From: Acanthaster planci | Taxonomy: Eukaryota; Echinodermata; Asteroidea; Valvatida; Acanthasteridae | Direction: 5' to 3' | Assembly (NCBI RefSeq): GCF_001949145.1 | Contig: NW_019091395.1 | Span: 1,511,402 to 1,575,401 of the forward strand | DNA length: 64,000 nt | Shown here: in pieces, positions 24,100-38,110 of the stretch | Layout: each line of letters begins with the position of its first letter | Position numbering within the stretch: the first letter of the stretch is position 1 | Notes under the pieces: generated by a model | What the model saw: only the letters and a program-made list of their open reading frames with translations | Told to the model about the DNA's origin: nothing | Databases searched by the model: none | Made by a program: the position numbers and the translations under genes

Positions 24100-25480
24100 A
24101 TCAGGCATTACTTTTGGAATGGCAAAATCAATCGAATCAAACAAAGCATGATTGTTGGACCAAAATCCATGGGAGGAATGGGTTTAATTGACATTGAGTC
24201 AAGTTTATTGACATAAACTATTGAGTGTTAAATTACAGTGGTTTAAATGTTACTGAAATGAGCAGGGAGCCTGGAAAACCAGCTCGACTATTGGATTAAG
24301 AAAGCCAGCGGCTCTGATAAGCTTGATTGGTATATTTTGGCCAATGTCAAAAGGCCATTACTGACTACTGATTTTTATGTGGACCTCATTACCGCTTTTC
24401 AAAAGGTTGGAGGTCGGGTGTCAAAAGATTTCCGTACTCTGTTGGAGTGTGAAGAAATTCCATTATGGAACCGTGTAGTTGTTACTAGAGACTCTTCTTT
24501 TTTAAAGAGTCAGATCCTAAAAGCAAAGGGCTATTGTTACTTAAAGGATATTACGAGAGACTACGAATTAATAACATTTTAAGAAGCTGGTCAGAAGTGT
24601 AATGTAAAAAATATTATTTCCGGACGTTTAATGGGCCGAATCCGAAAACATATAGACAAGTCTTTAATTCAAGAAAAGAGACTGGGTCCGCCTAATCATC
24701 TGTGCAAGAGGTTGACTACACTAAATATTCGATTCTGCTGCAGATTCTTCCTTATACGTATCGAAGATAAATACAAAAACTGTGTATATAAAGTTGATCC
24801 TACAATGTTTTGTTAACCCTAAATATCTAGCAAAATGTATTGCACCTAGGGAAAAGTCCTGAGTGGCCTTGTGTATGGAACAGTATTTGGTGAAATAAGT
24901 TATTAGATCCCGAAGATAAACAATTTTGGTATAAATTAAAATTTCCAATTTTGCCCACGAAGGATTTGTTGTTTAAGATGGGTAAAGTTGGCGATGTGAC
25001 TTTCCCCCTCTGTAAAACTGAAGTGGAGACTCATAAGCATTTATTTATATACTGCGTATACACTCAAGATGCGTGGATTTTTGTTGAACAAGTGCTTCAG
25101 AAACTTTCAAGTAATAACCTTTTTTCCTTAATGATATAGTATTAAAGTTAATTCTCGGACATAATTTGAAGCCGATTTTTGGCGTAATAGTATGTAAAAT
25201 GCTTCGTCAGATTTGGAGGATTAGATGTGATATTGTCTTTGATATTGTCTTTTGACAATGTATCAAATGATTTCTTTTCTGAGCACACAGTGTTTATTAA
25301 TAATATGTACGTTGGGTAAGGGTAAAACCCGTTATATAAAAGTATCCAATGATGTTGACATTGTTGTACTGTTCAAACAAAGTCTGACATGGTTTCTGTC
25401 AATGGAAACGAGCAGACTGGGAGAAGAGTTGTTCGATGCAAATTACGGTAAAAAAAATCTCCTTGTACATGCATAGATAA
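24100..25480 (+). pseudogene. LINE ORF2 C-terminal region
   Basis: Fragments include GGMGLIDIE near 24170, the open frame at 24337-24582, and FPLCKTEVETHKHLFIYC near 25002-25056. The last has the C-x-H-x4-C zinc-binding pattern of this group, with its first Cys apparently lost. The final piece, METSRLGEELFDANYGKK, precedes a stop at 25474-25476. The order agrees with Tx1-type ORF2 proteins. Several stops interrupt it. Confidence 0.7.
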
Positions 25481-27124
25481 TGGAGTTCAGTATTTCTTTT
25501 AGATTGACACATTATGATGTATAAACGGGGACTCATTCTCTCATTACACAAAATGTAAGGTTTGTTATTTTGTTATAGTTTTCTTCCTTTCATTGTTTTG
25601 GAAAACCAATTGTGACCCATTTCGTTTCATCTTTCTAGTATTCTTGAATTTCCTGTTGTAGTTTTATTTTATCTGCAAATAATTTTAATCCTTGCGTTTA
25701 TCTTTTGTTTTATAAGTGATCAAAAGTTGTAAAAGAATGAAGTTCCTCTTGTACTTACATGGAATTAATAAAAGGTGTCGTATAACTCCACTTTAAAACC
25801 CAAAAAATAAATAAAAAGCCCCATTGGAATGTAGTGAATATAGAGTTTGAATAGTTTCCAACTTGTAATTAGCTTAACGAAGGAAACTGTTTTCACGACT
25901 AATGAAACAATTATGTTCTATCCAGTTCAGTCTGTAAAAATAGCCCTCCACAACCCTTTGAACCAATTAATTGAGACTAAAAATGAACCCTGATGAACAT
26001 AACCAGGCCTGGTATGGACATTAAGTCAGAGAAAGAAATAGAGTAAAGAAACAAACGTTTTTTAAAAATGGTTTTGCAACAATATTTCCTTTTAAATTTC
26101 TTGACAGTTCTCGTATATATTTATGAGGTTCAAATAGTACGGTTCTTGATTTTTCGGGGAAGTTGAAACTTTTTTTAAATACCAGGAAATAAAATGTTAG
26201 AAGGATTCAAAGATCCATTCACAATTAAAAATGCAAATTTCCTGTTCAATGAAATTTCTTCAAAGGGATCCGGTAGGGCGGTGGTTTTTATTCACCATTC
26301 TGCCTCTCTTGCCCTGCGGTTAAAGTTGTCCGCATAACATTTTCTTCTTAATTCTACAAAAAATGAACAATACTGAAGACAAATTGGGATAAAACAATCT
26401 GTTTTGCCATATACTTTCCCCCGTTGCTACACAGGCGTCGTACGATCAATCAACCTCCGATCACTTCAGGGATTACTCCACGCAGGTCCTCGATAAGAAA
26501 AAAAAACCTCTCCCATTTTAGAAATGGACGGGAGACACCATTGCAGACCCTCTCAGGTGAACTCAGTCACCGGATTAGGTGTTTCTTACTCCCCAATGAA
26601 ACATTTCCTAAAGGCTAGGGGGAACATGTGTTTTTCGGTCTCCGTTTCCTGTAGCGATTGATCACAACATGTCACGGCCAAACTCTCGCGGAATCCTACG
26701 TCGAGATTTACCAAGTCCCTGACTACGTGAATTTCCGAGACTTGATGATCCAAATATTTATCTGGGAAGGTTTTGTTCTGATTTAAAAGCACGAGACAGA
26801 CAGTTGGCAACCTTGAATTGGAATAAATCTAAAAAAGATGGAGCACATGAAAAGGCTAGTGTGACAATATTGATAATTGTGACTACGATGTAGAGAAAAC
26901 CGTCTTTCATCTCGTTCGAACACCATCCTGAAATCCAATTTCTTTTCCATCCACATGTCTGCGTATGACCTTTCAGAAAGCTTGGCATTTGACCTCGTAG
27001 GTGTGACCTCTGTAACTGACGTGATCGAATTCCAAACCAAGACGTCCATGCATCTTCGACAGCGTGTCATCAGTGTGTAATTGCACGTTGTGTCATCTCA
27101 TTCCAGGATGTTCCTGGTCTAAAG

Positions 27125-27445
27125 CGGCCGTGAAGTCCAGGGCATATTGTTTTCATCGTCGAGCTGCAGGGTAGCGGCGCGGTTCGCCGAGGCGGGCCGC
27201 GCCGGGGCGTGCTTAAATACAGCTGGCTACAAGCAGCAAGCGGCCGGCCATACTGGCCCACGAATATTCCGGCGGCCGGTCGCGAACACGGGCGTGGGCA
27301 AACTCACTGCATTCCGCTGTTTATATCTTGTTCCCTGTCTCGTACTCCAGGAGAAGAGCTTGGACACCGCAAGCGGGTTAGGCCGTGCTTGAAGTCGGGC
27401 ATTTATACTGGGGCCAGGGCAGAAACCAGCTTGGAGGACGAGAAC
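27125..27445. other. CpG-rich intronic island
   Basis: A strongly GC- and CpG-rich block, densest around 27160-27300 (GCGGCGCGGTTCGCC and similar), stands out in an AT-rich intron. ORFs across it in both strands lack family motifs. It could be regulatory DNA, a promoter of an unseen transcript, or an old insertion. Confidence 0.3.
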
Positions 27446-28883
27446 GGTCATTTCTAGTATTCAAGTGTACCATGAGGTGTCATCCGGACCCCGAAATGAA
27501 AGTTTCGTGTCTAATAAACGGTTGATTACGCGTAGAATTCCAGTACATGATGCACTTTTTAACATAAATGAAAAAAAAGAAAAAGGTGACAGCCAGGGCG
27601 CATTTGCTACTAAGCTAGTATTAGAGTTCCTGTTCATATGCATATTCTTCATTTGTTGGAACAATTTCCCCACATCAAAAACTGGCACGTGCGAGCATGC
27701 TGGTGTCATTTTCAAGAGTAACCACAATATGAGTGAGTGACCACGGTGGTGTACTCAGCAAGCAGCTTTATAGCCTTTCCTGAGCCGTTCACCTTCACGG
27801 TTGTCAAACCCAATCAACCTGACTGAGCCGTTCATGTTACACACCTCGACATCTCACCGACGCCGGCGAAACGCCAAGATCAGCGAGACTCGTAGAGTCC
27901 CCTCCCCGGTCCCCAGGGCAGGGCCCCTAGGGCTGGGGCTCAGAGACCTCCGTTCATTAAGCAGCCTTTATCTCAGTTCAGCAGCTCAAAACTCTGGAGG
28001 GGTTTTTGGTACAGTCACCCCTCGTGGCACGACAGGAAGGCCCAACTTCAGAGAGTGGACAAACTCCTGACGAGGTAGTGAAGAAAAACCTGGTCATGCC
28101 CCCTCCCCCCATCAATAGTCGGCGAAGACATAATGTTGGACGATACAGGTGTACCGGTGCAGAGTTTTCTTTGCGGGGGGTTCTTGTACAGTCAGCCTAG
28201 TGCCGACGACAGCCTGCGAAAAAGGGCAAACTCTACGACAGAGGTCATGCACTTTATCTCTTCGCGCCAAAGGTAGGACCAAAGGTTGCTATCTCCAGAT
28301 CTTGACAACAAATGTCTTACAGGTGTTGTCTTGCCTGCGCTTTTGCACAGTCACGGTGAGCAGACGATGACGTGCCTGAAGCTTGGCGCCAATTTAAGAC
28401 CTTTCTCAAGGAAGAGATTTCTCCACAAGGCAACCCTGCAATCACGCTTTGCTGATTCGATCCTGATTCGATTGACGTCATTGGAAGAAAAACATCAGTC
28501 ACCTTTTGTGTTATACAACTGAGCTATGGTGATAGTTAATTTTATATTAGGGGCCTAATTTCATCTTGGCGCTGATTACCGCAAAATTCCGCGCTTACGA
28601 TCTCCAATCCGCGCAAACCGCGCTAGCTGAAAGTTCTACGCTTATCTTTTAAGCACATAATCCTTAGTTGGGATATACGCATGCGCACAAGCCAAAATTC
28701 CTCACTAACCCGTGAAATACGCTCGCCGTCAGCACAAAAATTTCTGCTATCGTAAGCAGCCCCATGAACTTGGGCCAAATACTGATAACTTTATTAGTTT
28801 TCACATCTTCTGGTTCACAGAAGGTGTGGAAAACATTAAAAGTAGCTACGGGACCTTACGTTGCTGGGATCCTAATTTAAAAC

Positions 28884-28972
28884 TGGCAATTCACAATAGC
28901 GCGCCTCTAAGAGTTTGCAACACGTTGACCAATCACAATGCGCGAAATCTGTCGACCCTTTCCAAATGAAAA
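28884..28972 (-). repeat. Single arm of a foldback repeat (partner at 63.8 kb)
   Basis: CCAATCACAATGCGCGAAAT continuing into CTGTCGACCC (28929-28959) matches the left arm at 63842-63872. The following CCCTTTCCAAATG is the reverse complement of the loop of that element. This copy therefore corresponds, on the minus strand, to loop plus right arm, and lacks the other arm. Confidence 0.6.
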
Positions 28973-30440
28973 ACAAAATCATCAAGTGCCAGGTAGCTAG
29001 CGATTTGACAAAGAGGGTCTAACTTTATGTCGTTATTTGTGCTCGAAATTTTTCTTAATTGTTTGAAAGTTTTATGTCCCTTCAGTACTTATGACTTTCA
29101 CTTAACTTTTAACTGAGTCGGGGTACCATACTGTGGCATTTATACTGTATGATGTTCATCCATTCTATTGGATGCTTGTTAACTAACAATGTACACGTCA
29201 AGTCATGGGATTCCAATTTAAACGAGGCCACTGCATCGCCAAGGGATATGTGTGTACATTGTATTTTCAATCCTTGAGAGGTCTATACCTCTTGACTCCA
29301 CTGTTTCCAGTTGACCTAATAACGCAATAAGTCGAAATATCGGATGGCCCACGTGTCATTTCAATTATCCCCACTGATGCTTTGTGTCAACAGAGACGCA
29401 GTTATCATCGAAATGGTCGAGTTACAATTAACGTAATTAGAGTTGGCAATCCACGATCAACAACAGTTGAATAGAGCTGCTTGTTAAATTAAATTATCAA
29501 TAAAATTTCAAGGCATACATGACAACATTAGACATTTCAAGGCGTGTCTACAATATCGTTTTATGTGTGAAATTGTGTTACGTTTCTGGAGCATGACCGA
29601 CATTATCGGAAGCAGTGCTCCTTTGGTTTTGAAAATTCCATAACCCATAAATTGAATCAAGAGCGCCATCAGTTGGTCAACAACTAACATGTGTCTACTT
29701 GTGAAATTCCTATGTTATTTTACACAGTTCAAAGATAAGATTGGAGAATGCAGATACTTCGCACGAACTATTGCCCAAACTGGCACTAACGGCTCCTACT
29801 TCAATAGGAATCTTTCAGTTGAAAAAGCATCTCTTGTATTTTTACTTCCATAACTTACGACGGGAGCGACGATTCCGACATACCCACATTTGTTTGAAAC
29901 CTTCCTTCGTTAGTGCATCAACGCAAACGATATCTGCCACGCGCAAATCACATGGGACAAGCAGTTCAACTTCGCTGCTGGTCATTTGCAACTTCACCCT
30001 GTGGATTGCGAAAAAAACAAGTTTCAGCCTCTCCTGCCAGTGGGACAAGTGCGGTAGAAATCAGGTCTGATTCCGATTCTGAACACCGCAACATGGCTGA
30101 AAGATTGTATTTGAGGTTGGTTGGGTTGAGAAACGACAACGAACCGAGTCTTCTCTTGGGAATGTAGGTGCACACAAAATACCAGTTTAGAAAACAGAAC
30201 TGAAACTGGCAGGATATCACTAGATACCGCAGATAATCTTTTAATGGTATCGTATTTGAAAAACAGGTTTATAAGCTTTTGCTTATAAAATGGTGGATAA
30301 TGCACTTACTTGAAAACAAACTAGGCAAATTCACACTTTTAACCAGTGGAAAGAAAACGTTTTTGTGTCCTGCTCACCATCTGAGAGCATTGAAAAAGAA
30401 AAGAACACTGTAACATGGCTGTCAGTGTTCTGAGAGCATG

Positions 30441-30467
30441 AAAAGTGCAGCACTTTGCTGCACTTTT
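30441..30467. repeat. Perfect 12-bp hairpin
   Basis: AAAAGTGCAGCA and its exact complement TGCTGCACTTTT flank the 3-base loop CTT. It sits beside a direct repeat of CTGAGAGCAT. The stem is too short for a microRNA precursor. Confidence 0.5.
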
Positions 30468-32704
30468 AATTCTTTAGGCCAAGTTTGGGGTGATAAGTTA
30501 CCGAACAACACGCTGTCATTGCCTTTAAAACCAGTGCCATCAGAGCTAGGAAACAAGTCGCACCCGGGGGAGCATGACCTATTGACACCACGGAAATTGG
30601 TCCTGTGCCTCTGGGATACGGCGGGGCAGAGTTTGGATAAAAGAGGTTTGCATACTTACAGGTTGCACTTAGAGGGCTATTGACTAATGAATGAGGAAGT
30701 ATATACTTAACACTTAGATTCGAACACAAAAGCTTCCGAAGTGTAATGGCAGATTAAAATCACTCTAACTGATGAAATAGAAAAATTGAAGTTGTTTACC
30801 ATCCCAGAGTTAACGTTTATTAATTACATAGGTAAAGACAGACTGAAACAGTCTGGGTCTGTCTTAACAATACACTTCGCTAACGCAGTAGAGACACCGC
30901 AACCAGTATGAAAAGAACACATGAGCAATGTTTCGACGAAAACCTTCCTTTGAAAATTAAAAACGAACAGGCGCTTGAGGGCGCAATAGTCTCGGTGACA
31001 TTCCAACTGCTGTCCTTTTGGCGATATTTAGAAAGTTCAGGGTGAAAACAGAAAAAATGAACTTCAGATTAAAAGTTTGTTTTCATAACAAAACAATTAA
31101 ATTTGCATGGAGTCAAAAAGACCCTTTTTCTACTATGTTGTCCACGGGCAATAACGGCATTTTAATGATCAAGCGAAATTGAAAATCCTTGATGGCGCGG
31201 TCCTAGTAGTGTACGGTCGCACCACGCCAAAAACTGCCTTGGCGAAATATTTACGGTTAGTTCATTATCTGATGTTGTTGTCGTTATTGCTTTTCCCCCC
31301 TCTCTCTTCCGATCGCCAAATAACTTCCACATCTGTTCTCACAATCCGAGGCCGGTGCCGTTTATAGTGATTTTAGAGTTTCGGCATAGAGCTATTGCGA
31401 CAGTTGCTTTAAAACGAAAAAGCTTAAGACAGCGCAATTTGCATCGCACGTGGCCTTGTCTACTGCACCACAGTTCATTACATGGCTAGTAGTGTGAACT
31501 TAAGCACAAAGTTTTGCCAGTTTCCAAATATCCAGCTGACTATATGCGGAGATCTTAACAATCATGAGATTGCTATATTAAAACGACGGTTAGCCTCTGG
31601 CTGTTCAACTACATAAGAAACACGGCAAATCAAACTTCAACCACAGCATCAATTATTAAAGAATGGCAACAACAAAACCAATAACAAACGATGTGTCTAA
31701 TGCGGGACGTTTATGTTTGAATATTATGACACTTTTTACTAATGGCATTTTGAAGGGACACCAACAGAAATGAGCCTTATTATTAATAGTATTAGGGGGA
31801 AGGGAATTAATAATCTTCTGTTCTCTATTGGTCAATTTCAGTCAAGCATCACCATCGTATACTTCCATGTGGGTACACAGCATTGGCTGACGTTGAAACA
31901 AGCGTCGATTAAACACATTCGTGTGTCCATTGGGTTGGTGTAACCATGGTGTAACAAAGAAGCTGGGCCAATACCGAACGTGACAAGGGAGGCGACAACG
32001 CGAAAGGCTGCAATGCAACGGCAAACTGACGATAGTGAGAAACGACAAAGACAGCAAATGAGTAGGCAGCAATATTCAACATCACAGCACACACAGGACT
32101 GCTCTGATAGACAAGCACAAAATAAGCGGGTGGGATCCCCAGTCCGGCATTAGGCTAGCTGTGAAAGCCAATGACGTCACAGTCAAGAAGAAGGATTTTT
32201 GTGGGCGGAGCATGAAGGATGCTACTTTCTGTGACAACCCTTATCAACGCAAAAGAATACTTCACATCTGTTAGTTCTAAAATGTTTCCTACATGCCAAT
32301 TCTGCAAACACTTGAGGACATATACAGATTCGGGACTTTCTCAGCTCGATTTGTAAAAACGAAAGCAACAACGAACACAAAATCGGGAACGCCTGTTTCA
32401 CATCTCGTCCCCCATTTCGAAATGTTGGGAACTCCATTCAACTAGTTTTATAGACACGCAATTATGTATTCGGCGGTGGCCTTTCGATATCACTGCTGAA
32501 AATATCAGCGCTGGATGAAAAAGACATTATTATTAAATACATCGTGTCACCTGACGGCTTCTGGAAGTAACATTCGGCTGCAATGACCTTGACGAATGTA
32601 CTTTAAAATGCGACCTCTTTGCACTTTCCACGGCGGATCCGCGTCTTCCCAAATCTGTTAACATCTCTCCCAAGTATTGCAACAGATGTTGCAATGTAAA
32701 TTTG

Positions 32705-32756
32705 TTTTCTCTTCCCTCCCTCTCCTTCCCTTTCTCTCTCTCATTTTTCTTTCCAG
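32705..32756 (+). other. 50-base pyrimidine tract ending in a splice-acceptor-like TTCCAG
   Basis: Positions 32705-32754 are C/T with a single A at 32743, followed by AG. It is an excellent acceptor in form but on the strand opposite to alx1, and no plus-strand exon is recognisable after it. Mirror-like pyrimidine runs can also form triplex DNA. Confidence 0.4.
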
Positions 32757-35700
32757 AGGTTTAAAGTTCAATACCGGCTATCAAGATGGCGGGATGAAGT
32801 TCTCGAGGAAAAAAAAACGGTGTTGGCAGTAACCTTTTACCTTTTGTTTAAGGCGCCATCCGAGTGTCAATATTGTCCCTGTGGCGTCCTGTCTGGAAAC
32901 TCGGGTATTGTTCTCCAGTGACAAGATGATATCTTCGTAAGCAATTTATACATTTGCAAAAAAGAGGGTGTATTCGATTGCAAGCCTGGAGATGAGCTGT
33001 AGTTTTCTGCAAAGATTATGTCTTACGCTAAGACTAAAATGACATACAAGTAAATCATTACAAAAATTGCCAGGGCTACTGTGGCAAACAATTTCAGAAC
33101 TTTGACTTGAGAAACTTCGGCGAAAGAAGTCATTGGAACAGAGAGCTGGAGTATACCCCTTAATTATGTGGGATGGAGCGATGACATGAGTTATTTGCTC
33201 AAGGTTAGGGAGAAGCCGCTTCTGTCGGCGAGCAGTGCTCAGTACCAGGCCTACCGAGTACCGTCTCCTTCGCGACACAGACGGTCAGATGTAACGCCAC
33301 AAAACACGCTGATGACATTCCCACGTGCGGGGACGACACGCTAGACTGCAGCCGGGAATCGCAGCTGCTGGCTTTTCGCCTGGCGCTCTCTCCACTGTTT
33401 GGGGAAATAGCGCACAGTACATTACACTTGATCGCACGGTGCTTAAGCCCCAGAATGAATATTGAATTATACCATTATTTCAACCGTAACACATGTCCTC
33501 AGTGCTAGCTGTCCAAAAATAACCGGACATAGCAATGTGCCATGCATTATAACCGCACTGTCTGTTACACCCTGACAACAGTTTGTGTGGACGGTTCGCA
33601 CAGCCTGCTTCGCATAGATTCAAATTATCGCTCACATTATTGCTCATTAGTTTCATATTTAGGAACAAATTTAATTTTATGGTCTTCTAGTTCAACTTCT
33701 GTTGCTGTAGTCAGGCCCTGTGATTCAGAACACGCTAAAATTCAGACGCATCTGTCTACGACAGGTGATTGGAAAACTCCCTAGAATTAAGTACAGTCGC
33801 CAACACCACAGTTTTATAATGAATTAACCTGCTCTAGCATGTAGAACTTTGCCATAGGTGATGTCAGGAACTATGCAACAGAGAAAAAGTGTTCATTTTG
33901 TTAACAAAATTAGGAGGAAATCCTCACCTCGTACTATGAGTTAACTTTCCTTTGTTGAGAATAACAATGATCATTACATCTAGGCCATCTAGTCAACCAC
34001 AAGAGGCAAATGGAAGCATGGCGTGGATGGCTCAAAAGGCTGGCTAGTTTCTGGGTATACACTGCGTTATCACCGTGCAAGGGATCACCCCCTTTGCCTG
34101 GGTCCTCCCCCTCTAGTGTACATTCACAGAAATACTGCGACACGACGGCATGCAGTCGAATAAAGAGATCCCGACTCTTCGTGCCCATCGGGGATATTAC
34201 CCAAATTAATTTTGCACCTTGGGTTATTGGCAGTAAGGCACCCTACACAAGAAAGGGAAAGGTTTTAGGGAAAAGGGGGGCAGGGTGAGAGAGATGAAAC
34301 TCAAATAAAATGAAATCAGATTGATACAGAGCCGTTAAGCAATTTGCCGTGATACAATAACACGGTTTATGCTTGACAAGGTTAACGGGTTTAGGGCTTA
34401 CACGGTGATCTTGTTAAACAATTAGAGGGAAGTAGGCAGACGGAGATCTACAGCAACCGGGCTGCAATCATCCCAGAAAAAAAACCGACATGATCTGTTT
34501 GTCTGCGCAACCTGAGCCTGCCTCGAACTTGACCGCCAGTTGTTCAAGTTGTTTGCTGGGGACTCATAAAAGTTTACTGGGTCTAAACTGTCCAAGGTTC
34601 TGTTGTACAATGGACAACGGACGATTCCTACCGACGAAAACCTCATGGTATTTACATGTAGGCCTACAGCATGTCTGAGAGCTTTACAAAAGTACCCATA
34701 GGACGTAAGGCCAAAGAAAAAGGAAAGTGAAAGACAAAGCATTCGGGATGTGAGAAAAAAAGATTGACGAAATGCGTTGAGTGTAAAATATATTTCCGTT
34801 TTGCGCAATTGCAGCTGCTCCCTCTTCTCTTTTTCAATTCATCATCGAAGTTATTAACCCTGCTTCACGCAAGGATCTGTATTTTAATCCAATTATTTCA
34901 GATAATCTCTGTTGCATGTCGGACGGTATCCCATGGGTGACCCTTCAAGGCGAAGGACTTAAGAAATTAGCAGGTCTTTTCCCCGTTTAGCGTAGAGCTT
35001 GCCATGTTTACGCCGCCAATACTCGACCAGTGCCCCAGGCTTCAACGCTGCTTCCCGCAACGGACCCAAATGGAAATGCTTCGCAGCGGTTGACAGTGAT
35101 TTGATGGTGAATGTCCAATTGTTGGGACACGATTTTTTGCGCATAACCATCTCACTTAAAATCAGATGTGTTCTGAAGCTACCAGAATCCTACAACTCGC
35201 CTCAGGACACATTCAAGCAAAAGGGCCGTCTGTTCGCTTCAGTCTTCACCCGGCGATTTGCGGACAAAGTGCAGAGGTGGGAAAAGTAAACCAGAGAGAT
35301 CAGAAGAGCAGATTTGTTTTTTCTCTAATAACATTGTTAAGGGCCATCAGATTTTGGTTGATTTCTTTCCATAATACGGAAAATTAAATTAAATGGCCTA
35401 ATGTCTTTTTTTTTTTGGAATTGTTACGAGGTTTGGAAAGGACCAAGACTACATGCATCTTTTAAACTGTGTATTTGGCAAACGAGATTGAAAGAGTCGT
35501 GAGCGTTTTGAAATGCATTTTGAGTTCTTTTCCGATGTGAGCTCTGTGGATTTGAAAAAAACAGATGTGAACGTCTAGCCGAGAGCAACGAGTCTCAGTG
35601 AAAGGTACTAACTTACAACCTTATTCATGTCACTATCACTGCGTCGAAATTGAGGAACGTAGTCGGAAACATCAATTAGGTACGATCCCGAGTGAGCTTT

Positions 35701-37854
35701 GGAACGGAAACGGAACGGATAGACATTACTGTGAACACGGCGGAAAAAACAAATTAGACTTTATATAAACAGCCCCATTGTTCAGTTTTTGATGTGGGAA
35801 ATGTGACATACAGAACGTATGTCTGCATATCTGATAGAGTGTCATCGAATACGCCCGAGATGAACTAATTTTCGACCCAATATGTTTATTTGAGTCTCGG
35901 AACTTTTAAAGTAAGAATGACTTGTGAGTGGTATGACGCACGTAAGGTAGATTCCCTCGACATTATGCCTACAAAATGTAGTCCAATCTGATAAGCAAAG
36001 TAGTGTTTCTAATTAGAAATTCTTTGTGCTGAATGCAATGCAGTCTGAACGCACATACACGTGTGCTTGTTCGTCTATAGACTCTGTAGCGCAATTTATC
36101 TTTTTATAAGTATGATTAAACTTATATTCTAATACTTGAAAGTGTAAAGATCAAAGGTACTCTGGCAGATACTAAACTAAAATACCTCGATACAGAATCA
36201 ACATTAAGCGTAGTAAATAAGTACATTTCCTAACATTGAAAAGTCGTAACGTTTTTTACAAAGCAATAAAAACTGATGTATTCATTTGGTGCTCTAGTTT
36301 CCTGCAGCAAAAACCAGTAAATTGTTTTGTTTTATTTGTAGCTATTGACGTCGTCATTTGTTGTCATCGTGGTCACATGGCCTCCCCATGCACCAGACGG
36401 ACGCATGCTCCCCACGGTGCAAAAGCCTGGGGGTCAAGCCCTGGCTGTGCCCCCACATTGCTTGTCGCGGTGTGGGGCACTGACTACACGCGGCGAGGCT
36501 TTGTTGCACGCGGTTGCCTGTCTGTTCCAGTCAAGTTTGACCCCAAGCTAACACGACCGACAAGATTTGGCAGGGGACGATTGAAACAAGCTGAGGTTCG
36601 GTAAACAACGCTATATTTGGGGAACGACTAAAAAGAGGCGGGGAAATCCCTTCATTATCAACTTCGAGTCCGGAATATTCTCAGCCGTCGTTTACTTTGC
36701 CCACGATGAAAAATAAAATCAAATAAGTGCATTATTTCGTATCTGAATATAAAACATATTTAATGGCTGCTACGTTTTTAACTGTTAGAAATGATACAAA
36801 CTTCTAGCAATAGACAATATCAAGCATCTTAACGGACATCAACGATACTAGCATTCACAACATCGACAGAAGCAAATGCAACAAAAGGCAACAACAGTGC
36901 CAACGTTAGTAATGAATGATGGAATTATGGCCACACTTTACCACCAGAATGATCAGGTAGAGGCTCACCATTACACAAAGGGACAACTCAACTTCAAGGA
37001 AACTCACACAGACTAGATGGCCAGTCTAATTTGTCCCCAGCTGGCTAGGTTCGACCAGCAGACCCACCGGATCGCTGTAATTATTATTTTGACGTTGGCC
37101 CACATGCCGGCAAATCAAGGGTCCATGCACTTTCCCCGCTTCAGGTTTGGCGTGTCCACGTATTGGATTGGTTTTTAAAAGGGGTCACTAAGGAAAATCT
37201 GATCTCTGTTATAAATCCATTTAGATGATTTTGGATCAGTCTCCACAAAATGCAAAACAAGATTATGCAAAGTGGCAGTTAGGGGCACAATAACAGCCTG
37301 AATGATATTGTATTCTTATGTGGAACTTTTCGACATAGAGTGAGTCATAAGTCTTCATAGTAGACAAAATTGTTACAAAGAACAATAAATTGCTTCTTCG
37401 AACCCAATGGAACTGTTTCAGTGTATTTCTAAAGCCTTTGTTTTGGTATTTAACCTCAGCCAATAATCAGATCAAGAACATGGCCCTATTTCAAGAATAT
37501 GGCCGTATTTGCTGTAGCACTATTATTATGTGGTCGGTATGATTAGTGACAAGACAGTGGCATATTAACGAAACTTCTGCTTACAATGAAAATCTTAAAA
37601 AAAAATTAGACATGCATGTACATTTGCATTCTAGTTATCTCCGTTTAATTGACAGCAATTCCTTTCTCGCTTGAAATTTGCCATTGTTGTTCTTATTCAG
37701 CGGTATTGCGATGGAAAACTTACCCAAGCACAACTCCACGAAAACCTGTTTCAACAAAAATGTAACTTTAACACCAAGGAAGTTGGAGGATCACTTACGC
37801 ACTACTACTTGTAGTTCCGAGTACTACGACAGCATGTTCTGTTTCGTGTATCAT

Positions 37855-38110
37855 GCGACGTGATCGAAGGCACGCCGTGCGTAGCCCGGGGCTACACGGG
37901 GCCCGCTCGTCCGCCCCGGTCGCAGAGCTGCGCTTTGTTTTACGGGCGGCACGGCACAAACTTTGCCGACCTGGGTGAATTGTCCTTCATTTAACCTTTT
38001 TGCACACCCTTGAAATTGGTTTTCCCTGGACCACTCGGGTATTCGACACGTGGGAAACTGGAGCTTCTTCGGGGAGCCGGAAAGGCTCGCCGCACGTTTG
38101 CCACATCTAT
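37855..38110. other. CpG-rich intronic island
   Basis: A GC-rich block (for example GCCCGGGGCTACACGGGGCC near 37880) lies about 1.3 kb from exon 2. No ORF with family motifs crosses it. Regulatory function is possible but unproven. Confidence 0.27.

Larger units (their letters stand above)
20600..25820 (+). mobile_element. Dead Tx1/L1-type LINE inserted antisense in alx1 intron 2
   Basis: This non-LTR retrotransposon reads in order: an ORF1 remnant, an AP-type endonuclease, a reverse transcriptase, and a C-terminal region with a cysteine-histidine motif. Stops and frameshifts separate the parts, so the copy cannot be active. The reverse-transcriptase wording (NKNKSPGIDGL, LKNWRPTSLL, RIRQGCPLSPLLYSICAEGL) and the tail after it are closest, by eye, to the Tx1/L1 group. 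The 3' end is near 25.82 kb in an A-rich stretch after TGTCGTATAACTCC. The 5' end is uncertain. It lies opposite to alx1 transcription. Confidence 0.85.

Noticed and set aside
30441-30467. microRNA precursor
   Set aside because: A 12-bp stem with a 3-base loop is too short.
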